From contig NZ_MUNU01000017.1 of the NCBI RefSeq assembly GCF_002001085.1, forward strand, positions 310,001 through 374,000: a stretch of DNA of 64,000 nucleotides. Direction: 5' to 3'. Of the stretch, positions 63,990 to 64,000 are shown piece after piece. Every line of letters starts with the position of its first letter. Position 1 is the first letter of the stretch. The DNA is from Rhodanobacter sp. B05. GTDB taxonomy: Bacteria > Pseudomonadota > Gammaproteobacteria > Xanthomonadales > Rhodanobacteraceae. Position numbers and translations under genes: made by a program. The notes under the pieces were generated by a model that searched no databases, had not been told where the DNA came from, and saw only the letters and a program-made list of their open reading frames with translations.

Positions 63990-64000
63990 ATGGATATCCA
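63990..64000 (+). CDS. Start of a further gene, cut by the window end
   Basis: After the stop of the fibronectin-like gene, AGGAG (63978-63982) precedes ATG 63990 by seven bases. Only the first codons are visible. Other in-frame or near ATGs at 63975 and 63984 are also possible. By context it may encode the partner (for example an RHS-type protein) of the fibronectin-like gene. Confidence 0.4.

Overview
The window is GC-rich, densely packed DNA of Xanthomonadales type, most likely a Rhodanobacteraceae member (Rhodanobacter/Dyella/Luteibacter-like). This is inferred from the E-F-G-H-I-J-K-L-M-N-D order of the type II secretion operon (the Xps arrangement, with an N protein and no GspC), the monomeric isocitrate dehydrogenase, the aryl-polyene-type ketosynthase pair, and several classes of palindromic interspersed repeats typical of this order. 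No rRNA, tRNA, CRISPR array, prophage or transposase gene was seen.

Layout. 1-4.3 kb: the end of an unknown gene, then a reverse-strand 2-oxo acid dehydrogenase operon (E1 alpha, E1 beta, E2) with a repeat between E1 beta and E2. 4.6-8.7 kb: tryptophan 2,3-dioxygenase and two POT-family peptide transporters, one of which has lost the proton-coupling residues. 8.7-10.4 kb: a MITE-like element beside a two-gene unit made of a membrane haem-c/HAMP protein and a TIR-domain protein. 10.7-15.3 kb: homogentisate pathway (MarR regulator, hppD, hmgA, fumarylacetoacetase) interrupted by a GIY-YIG gene set among palindromes. 15.4-17.7 kb: hemN with an upstream FNR box, then fnr. 17.8-20.5 kb: a three-gene aryl-polyene-like operon (two ketosynthase-type proteins and a GT2). 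20.7-30.5 kb: hemF, a secreted repeat protein, gpmA, a cupin, DUF6445-type and membrane proteins, GT4 plus polysaccharide deacetylase, zapE, a hydrolase, ACP phosphodiesterase and a membrane-anchored cytochrome c. 30.9-38.8 kb: MdtABC-type RND efflux. 38.9-48.3 kb: LysM protein, lipoprotein, icd, aldo/keto reductase, LysR regulator, glutathione-dependent formaldehyde dehydrogenase, an exported methyltransferase, rluE and tatD. 48.8-60.2 kb: the complete T2SS operon. 60.2-62.9 kb: hrpB. The end holds a fibronectin-III-like repeat protein and the first codons of another gene.

The genes form clear functional groups: aromatic amino-acid breakdown (kynA, hppD, hmgA, fahA), oxygen-responsive haem synthesis (hemN under FNR, and oxygen-dependent hemF nearby), drug efflux, and protein secretion through the T2SS.

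The most striking signal is how closely interspersed palindromic repeats are tied into genes. Repeats sit inside the coding sequence of three successive pseudopilin genes, where they encode most of the prepilin leader peptides, and inside hrpB. Several repeats also supply the stop codons of the genes they abut, including both genes of a convergent pair. The best candidate for an undescribed system is the haem-c/HAMP plus TIR pair.
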